A DNA stretch of 64,000 bases from Rhodoflexus caldus (GCF_021206925.1 NZ_JAJPRF010000006.1:1-64000), one strand, 5' to 3'; shown: positions 1 through 8,861, numbered from the stretch's first letter. The notes: generated from the letters alone by a model not told the origin. A program made the numbers and translations.

Positions 1-61
1 CACTTGAACAAGAAAATGGCATGTTTCCCTTTTCCGTTTGGTGTCCCTTTTTCTGCCAACA

Positions 62-97
62 AAAAACCCGCTTAGAGATGCTTCTAAGCGGGTTTTT
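62..97 (-). terminator. Terminator hairpin downstream of tRNA-Leu
   Basis: A perfect 14-bp inverted repeat (62-75 with 84-97, 8-nt loop) has a GC core and A/T tails on both sides. It could therefore act in either direction. It lies just past the 3' end of the leftward tRNA gene and fits an intrinsic terminator for it. Confidence 0.85.
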
Positions 98-107
98 AGT
101 GCGAAAG

Positions 108-190
108 TGCCCAGAAGAGGATTCGAACCTCCACGCCATTACAGCGCCGCCACCTGAAGACGGTGCGTCTACCAATTTCGCCATCTGGGC
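108..190 (-). tRNA. tRNA-Leu (anticodon CAG)
   Basis: Read on the minus strand this folds as a class II tRNA. It has a 7-bp acceptor stem (GCCCAGA with TCTGGGC), discriminator A at 108, a D-arm containing AATTGGTAGACGC, a 5-bp anticodon stem with loop TTCAGGT giving anticodon CAG, a variable arm longer than that of class I tRNAs, and a T-arm with GGTTCGAATCC. It decodes CUG as leucine. The 3' CCA is not encoded, so it must be added after transcription. A terminator follows and a plausible promoter precedes it, so it looks like a single-gene transcript. Confidence 0.95.
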
Positions 191-202
191 GTTTTGTGGG
201 CA

Positions 203-233
203 CAAAGATGTTGTGCTTTGCTTTTATTTGCAA
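203..233 (-). promoter_or_regulatory. Predicted promoter of tRNA-Leu
   Basis: On the minus strand there is a TTG (231-233), 20 bases, then CATCTTTG (203-210). This matches the Bacteroidota pattern TTG-N20-TAnnTTTG with one mismatch in the -7 box. Transcription would start about 6 bases before the tRNA. Prediction from pattern only. Confidence 0.45.
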
Positions 234-271
234 TACCTTCACCCAAAAAACATTAACTTTTTTCGTCTGCC

Positions 272-802
272 ATGTTGTTTCGCCCTTTCAAAACAAGCGA
301 TGTAGAGCCATTAACCCTGATTGCCAATGATTTCAGCATTTGGGAAAATGTACGCGACCATTTCCCGCATCCTTACCGCATGGAAGATGCCGTGCGATGG
401 ATAGACTTTTGCAACGCACCCGAACAAACTACCAACTTTGCCATTGAATACCGCGGGCAACTGGCAGGCAGTATTGGCATTTTTCTGCGCGAAGGCAACG
501 AACGTTTTACCGGCGAAATCGGCTATTGGTTGGGGAAAGAGTTTCGCGGCAAGGGTATCATGCAGCAGGTCATACCCGACTTTTGCCGCTATTGTTTTCA
601 AACATTTGGCCTGAAACGCATTGAAGCTATTGTTTTTGCACCCAATGAAGCCTCCAAAAAAGTACTGGAAAAATCAGGGTTTCAGTTGGAAGCCATCCAT
701 AAAGATGCCTATTACAAGTGTGGCGAAATTATTGACGGCTGGCGATATGCCATTTTTCCTGCTGTTGATGAATTTATGCCAGATGCAACTTCTTCATCTT
801 AG
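272..802 (+). CDS. GNAT family N-acetyltransferase, RimJ/RimL-like
   Basis: The 176-residue protein has the layout of the RimJ/RimL branch of GNAT enzymes, which move an acetyl group from acetyl-CoA to an amino group. The first 10 residues form the strand MLFRPFKTSD. The acetyl-CoA loop is near residue 92 (YWLGKEFRGKGIMQQ), and FAPNEASKKVLEKSGF is the usual late motif. The substrate cannot be read from sequence; protein N-termini, ribosomal proteins and small amines are all possible. The gene converges on the sigma-54 regulator gene, and the two coding ends overlap by 29 bp. Confidence 0.85.
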   Translation: MLFRPFKTSDVEPLTLIANDFSIWENVRDHFPHPYRMEDAVRWIDFCNAPEQTTNFAIEYRGQLAGSIGIFLREGNERFTGEIGYWLGKEFRGKGIMQQVIPDFCRYCFQTFGLKRIEAIVFAPNEASKKVLEKSGFQLEAIHKDAYYKCGEIIDGWRYAIFPAVDEFMPDATSSS

Positions 803-2243
803 CTTTTAGCGTATTGAGGCTAATGCCCAAGGCTTTGGCAGTATGCGTCAGGTTATGACGGAAATGTTGCAACGCCCGCTGTATATGTGCTTTTTCCACT
901 TCTTCCATGTGCCAGCCGACCGGATGATGAATGTTTATGTCCGACTCGCTGTTATCTATTTCGTGCAGCACCATCTCCACCGTAACGCGAGGTTCGTGGC
1001 GATAAAAAACATACAGCCCGGCAATCAGATTTTGCAACTGCCTGATGTTGCCGGGAAAGTTGCATCGGATAATAAAATCTGTTGCCTCTGCGGAAATCGT
1101 CATTTTTCTGCCGTGATTGAGTTTTCGGGCTTGCTGTTCCCATAGGAAAATAAACAACTGCCGTCGGTCGTCTTCGGGTAAATCAGACCACGCAGGCAAG
1201 CGAATGGGGGCAGGATTCAGCCGATAGTAAAGGTCATCGCGGAAGCGACCTTGAGCAATCATCTGCGGCAAGTTGCGGTGAGTTGCGGCAATAATCCGTA
1301 CATTCACCTTGCGGGGGCGCGTATCGCCCAGCGGAGTAATCAGCCCGTCTTGCAGCACCCGCAGCAAGGACTGTTGCAGCAGCAGCGAAGCATCGCCAAT
1401 TTCATCCAAAAAAAGCGTGCCGCCGTCGGCTGCTTCAAAATAGCCGACGCGACTTTCTACCGCTCCCGTGAAAGCGCCTTTCTTGTATCCGAAAAGCTCG
1501 GCGCGAAGCAGTTCATCGGGCATGGCGGCGCAATTGACGGCCAGAAATCTTCCCTTGCCCGAAATATGGTGGATATGCCGCGCCAGTTGTTCTTTTCCCG
1601 AGCCGGAAGCGCCTGTGATGAGTGCGGGGAAATTGGGCAAAGAGGCAACCTGTTCTGCCCGATGGTAGGCCGAACGCATGGCAGGCGTAATGCAGGTATC
1701 GGCAGAGCGACTGTCGCCCCGGGTGTACATCAGCAAGCCGTAGGCCTGTGTGGATTGTTGTTTGGTAAGGTCTATCTCCAAAATTTCAGGCCGCCCGCTT
1801 TCCGTAAATTCGGGTTTGCGCATATGAAACAGGCGCGTAAAATCGCGGCAGGTAGTCAGGCAGCAAAGCACCCATGCCAGTTGCATCATCTGATACCCTG
1901 CATTGTAAAAAATATTCACCCTGCTGTCATCCCGAAGGTGCAACAAAAAAGACTCAACCTCTCCTTTGATACGAGCTAAATCTATCGGGTCGGGGATGTT
2001 CATATACACAGGCGTAATGCGATGCGCAGGAAAATCGCGCCCAAGCCTTTGCAGCATAGCCGTCATTTGCGTATCCTCGGGCTGTGAGGCTTTCATAGAG
2101 AGCAGATAGTGCCTGTCGCAATCGTGTTCGGGTATATAGTAGCGATGCAGCCGCCAAGTCATTCCGTTAATTGCAGGTACATGAGGATGGTCTTTTTCAA
2201 AATCAAAGCGATAGTCTAACCAAGAAACCAGAACATTTTTCAT
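774..2243 (-). CDS. Sigma-54-dependent activator with RtcR-like (CARF-type) sensor domain
   Basis: The 489-residue protein has three parts. Residues 1-160 resemble the CARF-type sensor of RtcR: strand, then DPIDLARIKGEVESFL, a NIFYNAGYQMMQLAWVL segment, and a closing EILEIDL strand. The central AAA+ domain has Walker A GASGSGKE (211-218), the sigma-54 contact loop GAFTGA (256-261), Walker B TLFLDE and the arginine finger region FRDDLYYRL. The C-terminus is a Fis-type helix-turn-helix (about 466-487). RtcR normally activates the RNA-repair genes rtcBA after ligand binding, but no rtcA or rtcB is in this window. The start overlaps the stop of the upstream gene as ATGA, which suggests translational coupling. 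The AAA+ and HTH parts are certain; the RtcR-like sensor is judged from pattern similarity. Confidence 0.85.
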   Translation of the reverse strand: MKNVLVSWLDYRFDFEKDHPHVPAINGMTWRLHRYYIPEHDCDRHYLLSMKASQPEDTQMTAMLQRLGRDFPAHRITPVYMNIPDPIDLARIKGEVESFLLHLRDDSRVNIFYNAGYQMMQLAWVLCCLTTCRDFTRLFHMRKPEFTESGRPEILEIDLTKQQSTQAYGLLMYTRGDSRSADTCITPAMRSAYHRAEQVASLPNFPALITGASGSGKEQLARHIHHISGKGRFLAVNCAAMPDELLRAELFGYKKGAFTGAVESRVGYFEAADGGTLFLDEIGDASLLLQQSLLRVLQDGLITPLGDTRPRKVNVRIIAATHRNLPQMIAQGRFRDDLYYRLNPAPIRLPAWSDLPEDDRRQLFIFLWEQQARKLNHGRKMTISAEATDFIIRCNFPGNIRQLQNLIAGLYVFYRHEPRVTVEMVLHEIDNSESDINIHHPVGWHMEEVEKAHIQRALQHFRHNLTHTAKALGISLNTLKAKMKKLHLA

Positions 2244-3346
2244 TGCATCTCTACCTGTTCATTGTATCTCACGTCGGTAATTTCCATTTGCAACCACGTC
2301 CAATCCTCTTCGGGGAGCTTCCATGTGGCTCGTACCTTGGAAGGAACGCGGATGCCATTGAAAGTACGCCAATTTTCGGCCGTAATTATCCATTCATGCT
2401 GTCGGGCATTCTCTTCGCTGCCCATGTAGCGCATGGCATTGAATGAGACCAAATCTCCATCGGGCGTAAAGTGGAAAATGCCGCTGCCTGTTGTTTCTCC
2501 GTAGGTCATGGTAGCGCGGGCGCTGTTGTCGTCTACGGCTTCCCACCGAATGGCAGGATGCAGCGCTGCGGACGGCAGCCAGACGATTTCCCCCAGATAG
2601 CGCTGCATGGTTCCTGTGTTGATTTTCTCATTGTCTTTACTGTCCACCATAGCAAAAGCACCCCAGAGTTGAATCTGCATCTGTCCTTTACCACCATTGA
2701 AACGGTCTCTGCCCAAAAAATAGACCAAAGGCATCATTTGTACAGTTGTTTCCCAGATAAAAGCAGGCTGCCGGACGGCATAGTATTGCACAGCGGTTGC
2801 AGAGAGCCAGTCTTTTTGTTCGGGTTTCATTTGCATCCGAATAGCCTGTGCCACTTGCGCCCGATAAATTTCAGGCTTACCTACCATGCCGGAACGACGT
2901 ATCCAACGTGCTACGGGCGATGGCAAATCGGTAAGCAAGGTATCGGTAACTATCATCGGCTCGCGGGCAGCAAGCCGTCCTATCATCTGCTCCACCTGTC
3001 GGGTTGTTTCCCGATGGAAATTATAGGTAAAAAAAGCCGCCAGCACGGCAGGTAATATCATCAAATTTGCAACAGTGCCAAAGCGGGCATCTTCCCAGAA
3101 CCCAATAATCAGGATTTGGGAAATTACGATTGCCACAGCACCGCTCAACCACCAATAGCGGCTTTCGCCAAAGCACAACGCCGCCGTCAGCAAAAACTGA
3201 ATAGCGGCCAGCAGCCACAAAATGCCCCATGCTTTGCTGATGGGCAGTGTCAATTCTTTCACGGGCGAAATAGCAAAAGCCTTTACAAAGCCTAACAGAT
3301 GAATAAGGCCGTGCAGACAGATGACAGCCAACAGAAAGTAGCGCAT
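2240..3346 (-). CDS. Membrane protein, DUF6544/DUF6920-like
   Basis: The 368-residue protein begins with about four hydrophobic helices (roughly residues 1-110). A soluble domain follows, containing YYAVRQPAFIWET, FLGRDRFNGGKGQM, GTMQRYLGEIVWLP and NGIRVPSKVRATW. These motifs recall the DUF6544/DUF6920 family, whose function I do not know. The family name is from memory, and an alignment would settle it. The gene is first in a two-gene operon: its TGA overlaps the ATG of the sigma-54 activator. That arrangement suggests the membrane protein and the sensor-regulator serve the same response, but no ligand or target can be named. Confidence 0.65.
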   Translation of the reverse strand: MRYFLLAVICLHGLIHLLGFVKAFAISPVKELTLPISKAWGILWLLAAIQFLLTAALCFGESRYWWLSGAVAIVISQILIIGFWEDARFGTVANLMILPAVLAAFFTYNFHRETTRQVEQMIGRLAAREPMIVTDTLLTDLPSPVARWIRRSGMVGKPEIYRAQVAQAIRMQMKPEQKDWLSATAVQYYAVRQPAFIWETTVQMMPLVYFLGRDRFNGGKGQMQIQLWGAFAMVDSKDNEKINTGTMQRYLGEIVWLPSAALHPAIRWEAVDDNSARATMTYGETTGSGIFHFTPDGDLVSFNAMRYMGSEENARQHEWIITAENWRTFNGIRVPSKVRATWKLPEEDWTWLQMEITDVRYNEQVEMQ

Positions 3347-3377
3347 GGCAGTAGGTTACGTAAGTTTAGTTTCATTC

Positions 3378-3385
3378 CAAATTTA
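3378..3385 (-). promoter_or_regulatory. Perfect -7 box (TAAATTTG) upstream of the DUF6544-like gene
   Basis: On the minus strand TAAATTTG fits the Bacteroidota TAnnTTTG box exactly and lies 31 bases before the ATG. I see no clear TTG at the -33 distance, so it is a weak promoter call. If the operon is driven from here by the housekeeping sigma factor, the sigma-54 activator is not strictly autoregulated. Confidence 0.4.
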
Positions 3386-3442
3386 CGGAAACGGCCTGTT
3401 TCGTTCCGATTTTTTTGTTAATTGATTCCAAAAACTGCCGCT

Positions 3443-5896
3443 ATGTCTACCAACCAATCGCCCATCAGAGGACTGACCGATGCCGAAGTGCTTGCCTCAC
3501 GGGATAAACACGGCGCAAATGTGATTGATTATCAGGAAAAAAACGGCCTGTGGGAAGTTATAAAGGGGCTTGCCAAAGAGCCTATGGTAATACTTCTGCT
3601 CATTACTGCGGCTATCTATTTTTTCAGTGGCGATGTAGAGGACGCTGTTTTTATGGCTGTGGCCATTGTATTTGTGGCAACCATTTCCATCTATCAGGAT
3701 GCCCGCACCAGAAATGCCTTAGAAAAACTGAAAAGCATCACACAACCCAATTGCAAAGTCATTCGCAACGGAGAAACCATAGAAATCCCCACAGCCGAAT
3801 TGGTAATAGGCGATGCAATGGTGGTAGAGGAAGGAACTTCCGTTCCGGCAGACGGTATCATTTTGCAGGCCAATGATTTCTCGGTCAATGAATCGCTGCT
3901 CACGGGCGAATCGCTACCCGTTTACAAAGATGCAAGCGTACAATCTCCTGTTTTTCAAGGCACTACAGTTGCCAGCGGCTTGGCAATTGCCCAAGTAAAC
4001 GCTATTGGCAAAGAAACGCAGCTTGGCAAAATCGGTAAGCAGTTGGAAAGCATCAGCGAAGAAGCTACGCCTTTGGAACGCCAAATCAACCACTTTGTGC
4101 GCATGATGGTGATAGCAGGCACAGCGGTATTTGCCTTTGTATGGCTGCTGAACTGGTTTCGCTCGGGGTTAGTAGTGGACAGTTTGCTGAAAGCGCTTAC
4201 GCTTGCCATGAGCATCTTGCCCGAAGAAATACCGGTAGCATTTACCACTTTTATGGCATTAGGCGCATGGCGGCTGATGAAAAAAGGGATTCTGATTAAG
4301 CAAATCAAAACCGTAGAAACGCTGGGCAGTGCCAATGTGATTTGCATAGACAAAACCGGCACTATTACCGAAAATCGTATGCAGTTGGTACAGGTTGTTC
4401 CCGGCGATAGCCTTAGCAAAGAGGATGTCGTGCGCATGGCCATGTGGGCCAGCGAACCCGTTCCTTTTGACCCAATGGAAACAGCCTTGCATGAGGCTTA
4501 TGCAGCAGCCGCATCTGTTGATGAACGACAGTATTTCCGCATCATCCACGAGTATCCGCTGGATGGCAAACCGCCCATGATGACCCATGTGTTTGCCAAC
4601 AGCGAAGGCAAGCGCATTATTGCTGCCAAAGGTGCGCCGGAAGCTATTTTGGCACTATCTGTACTTACTCGGGAAGAAAAATCGGCTATTGAACAGCAAG
4701 TACAAACGCTTGCTGCAGAGGGGTATCGCATATTGGCCGTAGGTGAGGCCTTGTTCAAAGGCGATGTTTTCCCGCCCCGACAGCAGGATTTTCAATTGCA
4801 GTACTACGGTCTGGTAGCATTTTACGACCCGCCCAAATCCAATATGCGTACCGTTTTGCAGGATTTTTACCGTGCAGGCATTTCCGTCAAAATCATCACC
4901 GGCGACAATGCACTCACTACCCAATCCATAGCCCGCGAAATCGGTTTTGCAGGTGCTGCCGGCAGCATCAGCGGCGAAGCACTGATGGCACTTTCCGAAG
5001 CGGAACTGCGGCAAACAGTGCAGGCAACCAATATCTTCACCCGCATGTTTCCCGAGGCCAAACTGCGGATTATCAATGCGTTAAAGGCCAACCAGAACAT
5101 AGTGGCCATGACAGGCGACGGCGTAAACGATGCCCCCGCACTCAAAGCCGCACACATAGGGATTGCAATGGGCAAAAAAGGCACGGAAATAGCCCGACAA
5201 GCAGCCTCTCTCATTTTGGTAGCCGATGACCTTTCCAAAATGGTAGAGGCCGTAGCAATGGGCAGGCGTATTTATACCAATCTGAAAAAAGCCATTCAGT
5301 ACATCATCTCCATCCACATTCCCATCATTCTGACCGTTTTCCTGCCGTTAGTGCTGAACTGGATTTATCCACATATTTTCTCACCCGTTCACATTATTTT
5401 CTTTGAACTGATTATGGGGCCTACCTGCTCTATCATCTACGAAAACGAGCCGATGGAAGCCTATGCCATGGAGCAGCCGCCGCGTCCTTTCAGCACCACC
5501 TTTTTCCGATGGAAGGAGTTGATAACCAGCATTATACAAGGTCTGTTTATCACAGCGGGGACGCTCACGGCTTATCAGGTAGCAGTTCATCAGGGGGCGG
5601 ATGAAATGCTGACACGCACGATGGTTTTTGCGACACTCATCAGTGCCAATATTTTTCTGACATTGGTCAATCGCTCTTTCAGGTACTCTGTGCTGCACAC
5701 TTTGCGTTATGCCAATCCGCTCATTCCGCTGATTATCGGCATCACCACAGCATTATCCGCCATGTTTATCTATTGGCAACCTGTGGCACATTTTTTCGGA
5801 TTTAGGCCGCTTAATTTGGCAGAAGCAGGCACGAGCATAGCTATTGGTTTTGTTTCTGTCATTTGGTACGAAGCCGTAAAGAAACTGAAACAGTGA
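3443..5896 (+). CDS. P-type cation-transporting ATPase (P2-like)
   Basis: This 817-residue inner-membrane pump couples ATP hydrolysis to cation movement. The actuator loop has TGES (154-157), the M4 segment reads ILPEEIPVAF, the phosphorylated aspartate lies in DKTGT (D303), and the hinge is MTGDGVNDAPALK. M6 reads FFELIMGPTCSIIYENEP and lacks the aspartate of calcium pumps at the ion site. Together with PEEIP in M4 instead of PEGLP, this leaves the transported ion open. A TTG codon 21 bases upstream would extend the frame, but ATG at 3443 fits the family start better. A convergent hairpin follows the gene. Confidence 0.9.
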   Translation: MSTNQSPIRGLTDAEVLASRDKHGANVIDYQEKNGLWEVIKGLAKEPMVILLLITAAIYFFSGDVEDAVFMAVAIVFVATISIYQDARTRNALEKLKSITQPNCKVIRNGETIEIPTAELVIGDAMVVEEGTSVPADGIILQANDFSVNESLLTGESLPVYKDASVQSPVFQGTTVASGLAIAQVNAIGKETQLGKIGKQLESISEEATPLERQINHFVRMMVIAGTAVFAFVWLLNWFRSGLVVDSLLKALTLAMSILPEEIPVAFTTFMALGAWRLMKKGILIKQIKTVETLGSANVICIDKTGTITENRMQLVQVVPGDSLSKEDVVRMAMWASEPVPFDPMETALHEAYAAAASVDERQYFRIIHEYPLDGKPPMMTHVFANSEGKRIIAAKGAPEAILALSVLTREEKSAIEQQVQTLAAEGYRILAVGEALFKGDVFPPRQQDFQLQYYGLVAFYDPPKSNMRTVLQDFYRAGISVKIITGDNALTTQSIAREIGFAGAAGSISGEALMALSEAELRQTVQATNIFTRMFPEAKLRIINALKANQNIVAMTGDGVNDAPALKAAHIGIAMGKKGTEIARQAASLILVADDLSKMVEAVAMGRRIYTNLKKAIQYIISIHIPIILTVFLPLVLNWIYPHIFSPVHIIFFELIMGPTCSIIYENEPMEAYAMEQPPRPFSTTFFRWKELITSIIQGLFITAGTLTAYQVAVHQGADEMLTRTMVFATLISANIFLTLVNRSFRYSVLHTLRYANPLIPLIIGITTALSAMFIYWQPVAHFFGFRPLNLAEAGTSIAIGFVSVIWYEAVKKLKQ

Positions 5897-5907
5897 TTCA
5901 AAACAAC

Positions 5908-5940
5908 GAAGCCATCCTCCGTATGCAGGAGAATGGCTTC
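5908..5940. terminator. Convergent hairpin between ATPase and TPR genes
   Basis: Arms 5908-5920 and 5928-5940 pair over 13 positions with one mismatch and a 7-nt loop. The hairpin lies between two converging genes, so it probably ends transcription from both sides. No strong T-run follows on either strand. Confidence 0.65.
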
Positions 5941-5961
5941 AAAATAACACAGGATAATTTA

Positions 5962-6669
5962 TTACTTACTGTTGTTTACGATGTACTCAACTTTTGCCAG
6001 TTTTTTCTGGGCGGTAGTCAGTTCCGATGCTTCGGAGTACTTATCAACAATGGTTCTGTAAGCCATTACCGCATTGGCATAATCTTTTTTCAGTTCGTAT
6101 GCCAAACCGAGTTTTAACAGATAAGCAGGCGTAAAGGCATCGTTCGGATAGTGCTCGGAAGCCTTTTTGTAGTACTTAATCGCATTATCCAAATCTTTTT
6201 TCTCCATGTAGGCATCGCCAATCAGGCTGTAAGCACGCGCCTGAACAAGCCAATCGTCGGCATCAAATTTTTCCAGATTTTTAATAGCTTCGTCATATTT
6301 GCCTTCTTTCAGTTGGGCAACACCCAAGTAGAAGGCCGCTAACTCACCGGCATCAGTGCTTCCGTATTGGTCTACGATTTTCTCCAAACCAATCGTGGTG
6401 TTGTTATTGTCGCCTTTGATGGCTTTGTTGATAGAGTCTTTTTCAATGTAGAAAACGGTAGGGAAAAGCTCGTTTTGGGCTTTGATATTGTTCTGTTCAC
6501 TGAAATACTTCCAGCCAATTACGCCGCCAATCAGGGCAAGCACGCCCACACCAATACCAATTACCAATTGGCGGTTATTTTTAGCAAACTCTTCTGTTTT
6601 GCTGAGCTGTTCCTGCAATGCTTCCGGACTTTCAAAAATTTCTATGCCGGCTTTGTCTTTCTCTGCCAT
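5962..6669 (-). CDS. Single-pass membrane protein with TPR repeats (YfgM-like)
   Basis: The protein has 235 residues. A charged cytoplasmic stretch (1-33) is followed by one membrane segment (about 34-54, VIGIGVGVLALIGGVIGW). The periplasmic part consists of tetratricopeptide units, for example AAFYLGVAQLKEGKYDEAI and ARAYSLIGDAYMEKKDLDNA. The architecture matches the YfgM/Tetratricopeptide_21 family, which in enterobacteria works with SecYEG and PpiD on outgoing proteins. A longer frame opens at 6726, but ATG at 6669 starts the typical charged N-terminus. It has its own leftward unit upstream of the convergent hairpin. The role in Bacteroidota is inferred. Confidence 0.8.
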   Translation of the reverse strand: MAEKDKAGIEIFESPEALQEQLSKTEEFAKNNRQLVIGIGVGVLALIGGVIGWKYFSEQNNIKAQNELFPTVFYIEKDSINKAIKGDNNNTTIGLEKIVDQYGSTDAGELAAFYLGVAQLKEGKYDEAIKNLEKFDADDWLVQARAYSLIGDAYMEKKDLDNAIKYYKKASEHYPNDAFTPAYLLKLGLAYELKKDYANAVMAYRTIVDKYSEASELTTAQKKLAKVEYIVNNSK

Positions 6670-6761
6670 TGTCGTTTTCAATTTTGAGAGCGCAAAGTTA
6701 TGTTTCCCACCTGAATTGTGGAACAACTTGCGCTATTTATTTTGTAAAGGAAGGTTAAAAC

Positions 6762-7655
6762 TCAAATATGGCGTTCGGCATGGTAAGAAGAACGCACCAG
6801 CGGCCCCGATTCAACGTACTTGAAACCGCGCTTCAAACCTTCTTCTTTGTACATGGCAAACTTATCGGGGTGGATGTATTCCACTACTTCGAGGTGCATC
6901 TTGGTAGGTTGCAAGTACTGCCCCAGTGTCAGCACATCCAAGCCGTTGGCAATCAGATCATCCATGATTTCAAATACCTCCTCGTCGGTTTCGCCCAAGC
7001 CCAGCATGATGCCGCTTTTGGTGCGCTTGCCGTATTCTTTGGTCAGGCGGATTTGCTCGAGGCTGCGCTCGTATTTTGCCTGCGGGCGCACACGGCGGTA
7101 GAGGCGCTTTACGGTCTCCATGTTGTGCGAAACCACCTCCTGCCCTGCCGAAATCATCCGATACAAAGCATCCCAGTTGCCTTTCACATCCGGAATAAGG
7201 GTTTCTATGGTTGTTTCGGGACAGCGTTCTTTCACGGCACGCACCGTCTGATACCATATTTCCGCACCTCGGTCTTTGAGTTCGTCGCGGTTGACCGAAG
7301 TAATTACGGCATGTTTCACACCCATCAGCTCAATGGCTTCCGCAACGCGCCGCGGTTCGTCGGTATCGTACTCATTGGGGCGGCCTGTGGCAACTGCACA
7401 GAAGGTGCAACTGCGTGTACATACATTCCCCAAAATCATAAAAGTGGCTGTGCCTGCGCCCCAGCACTCGCCCATATTGGGGCAGTTGCCGCTTTCGCAG
7501 ATGGTATGCAGTTTATATGTATCCACCAGTTTGCGCACCTTGGCATATTCGGGGCCTATCGGGAGCTTTACGCGCAGCCAGTCGGGCTTCCGTGCACGCA
7601 CAGGCGCTTCGACGGGAGGAGTATTGCCAAGAACGGGAAGTTCTATCATGTCCAT
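6762..7655 (-). CDS. lipA: Lipoyl synthase
   Basis: This 297-residue radical-SAM enzyme inserts two sulfur atoms into protein-bound octanoyl groups to make the lipoyl cofactor of 2-oxoacid dehydrogenases and the glycine cleavage system. Both iron-sulfur cluster motifs are present: the auxiliary cluster C53, C58, C64 and the SAM cluster C79, C83, C86 (CTRSCTFC). The conserved RSSYHA serine motif is at the C-terminus. Length and motif spacing are normal for LipA. No lipB lies nearby. A well-formed promoter (7683-7713) precedes the gene, so it is probably transcribed alone. Confidence 0.97.
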   Translation of the reverse strand: MDMIELPVLGNTPPVEAPVRARKPDWLRVKLPIGPEYAKVRKLVDTYKLHTICESGNCPNMGECWGAGTATFMILGNVCTRSCTFCAVATGRPNEYDTDEPRRVAEAIELMGVKHAVITSVNRDELKDRGAEIWYQTVRAVKERCPETTIETLIPDVKGNWDALYRMISAGQEVVSHNMETVKRLYRRVRPQAKYERSLEQIRLTKEYGKRTKSGIMLGLGETDEEVFEIMDDLIANGLDVLTLGQYLQPTKMHLEVVEYIHPDKFAMYKEEGLKRGFKYVESGPLVRSSYHAERHI

Positions 7656-7682
7656 CGGATATCAATATTTAGCTTGTAAACA

Positions 7683-7713
7683 CAAATTTACAGGCAGATG
7701 TTTAGCCTGACAA
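7683..7713 (-). promoter_or_regulatory. Promoter of lipA
   Basis: On the minus strand TTG (7711-7713), exactly 20 bases, then TAAATTTG (7683-7690) give a full match to the Bacteroidota consensus. The start site should fall about 20 bases before the lipA ATG at 7655. Confidence 0.7.
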
Positions 7714-7721
7714 GTATTCCG

Positions 7722-8861
7722 TCAGTTGTTTCGCGCAGGTACGGATGCCATTACTCGCTCGTACATAGCTTCGTACAAGGGGCGGATTTTGTGTACGTCA
7801 AACTCTTGCGCACGTTTGAGCGCATTGGCCTTGAATTCTGGTAGTTTATCGTCCTGCAAAATAACAAGTGCATTTTTCACCATATCATCCACATCGCCCA
7901 CATCACTCATAAAGCCCGTAACCCCGTGTATGTTCAGCTCGGGCAGGCCACCGGTATTGCTGGAAATCACCGGCACTTCGCAGGCCATTGCTTCAAGGGC
8001 TGCCAAACCAAAGCTCTCTTTCTCGGAAGGCATCAAAAACAAATCGGCCACAGAGAGCACCTCTTCTATGGCATCTAATTTGCCCAAAAAGCGGATGTCG
8101 TCCATCAAACCGTTGTCTTGGCAGAGTTGCTCAATGCGCCGACGCTCGGGGCCGTCGCCAATCAGCAACATTTTGACGGGGATTTGCTGCCTCAGTCTGC
8201 AAAAAACCTTGATGGCGTCGTCTATGCGTTTCACTTTGCGGAAGTTGGACGTATGCACAATCAGGCGCTCTCCGTTGGGGCAAATGGCTTTTTTGAAGTG
8301 TTCCTTTTGTTGCTTCTTGAAGCGCGTAAGGTCAATAAAGTTGGGAATTACTTCAATCTGCTTGGTTATTTCAAAATGTTCGTAAGTATCGGCGCGCAGG
8401 CTTTCCGAAACTGTTGTAACGCCGTCGGACTGGTTGATGCTGAAAGTTACAACCGGCGCGTAACTTTCGTCTTTACCTACAAGGGTAATGTCGGTACCGT
8501 GCAGTGTGGTAACAAAAGGCACATAAAGCCCTTGCGTTTTCAGAATTTCGCGTGCCATATATGCCGCCGAAGCGTGGGGAATCGCATAGTGGACGTGTAA
8601 CAAATCCAATTGTTCAAATTTGGCTACATTGACCATTTTGCTGGCAAGTGCCAATTCATACGGCGGGTATTCAAACAAAGGATACGTGCGAATATCCACC
8701 TTATGATAATAAATATTTTCATCAAAAAGTGCCATTCGCGTAGGCTGGTCGTAGGTAATAAAATGGATTTCATGTCCTTGCCGTGCCAGCGCATTGCCTA
8801 ATTCGGTGGCTACTACTCCACTGCCGCCAAATGTCGGGTAGCAAACGATGCCTATTTTCAT
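7722..8861 (-). CDS. bshA: N-acetyl-alpha-D-glucosaminyl L-malate synthase (bacillithiol)
   Basis: This 379-residue GT4-type glycosyltransferase joins GlcNAc from UDP-GlcNAc to L-malate, the first step of bacillithiol synthesis. The N-terminus KIGIVCYPTFGGSGVVATEL and the HFITYDQPTRM segment are typical of BshA. The GT4 nucleotide-sugar motif is in the C-terminal half (PSEKESFGLAALEAMACEVPVI), and total length is normal. The deacetylase BshB and the cysteine ligase BshC are not in the window. BshA homologues are widespread in Bacteroidota, so its presence alone does not prove that bacillithiol is made. Confidence 0.93.
   Translation of the reverse strand: MKIGIVCYPTFGGSGVVATELGNALARQGHEIHFITYDQPTRMALFDENIYYHKVDIRTYPLFEYPPYELALASKMVNVAKFEQLDLLHVHYAIPHASAAYMAREILKTQGLYVPFVTTLHGTDITLVGKDESYAPVVTFSINQSDGVTTVSESLRADTYEHFEITKQIEVIPNFIDLTRFKKQQKEHFKKAICPNGERLIVHTSNFRKVKRIDDAIKVFCRLRQQIPVKMLLIGDGPERRRIEQLCQDNGLMDDIRFLGKLDAIEEVLSVADLFLMPSEKESFGLAALEAMACEVPVISSNTGGLPELNIHGVTGFMSDVGDVDDMVKNALVILQDDKLPEFKANALKRAQEFDVHKIRPLYEAMYERVMASVPARNN

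Noticed and set aside
196-225. Possible sigma-54 promoter (TGGGCAC... TTGTGC) before the acetyltransferase gene
   Set aside because: The GG to GC spacing is 14 instead of 10, and the region fits a tRNA promoter on the other strand better.
21-305. Open frame of 94 codons over the left end
   Set aside because: It runs through the terminator and the tRNA-Leu gene, so it is not coding.
6768-7679. 303-codon open frame opposite lipA
   Set aside because: It is the antisense shadow of a certain lipA gene, with no recognisable domain.
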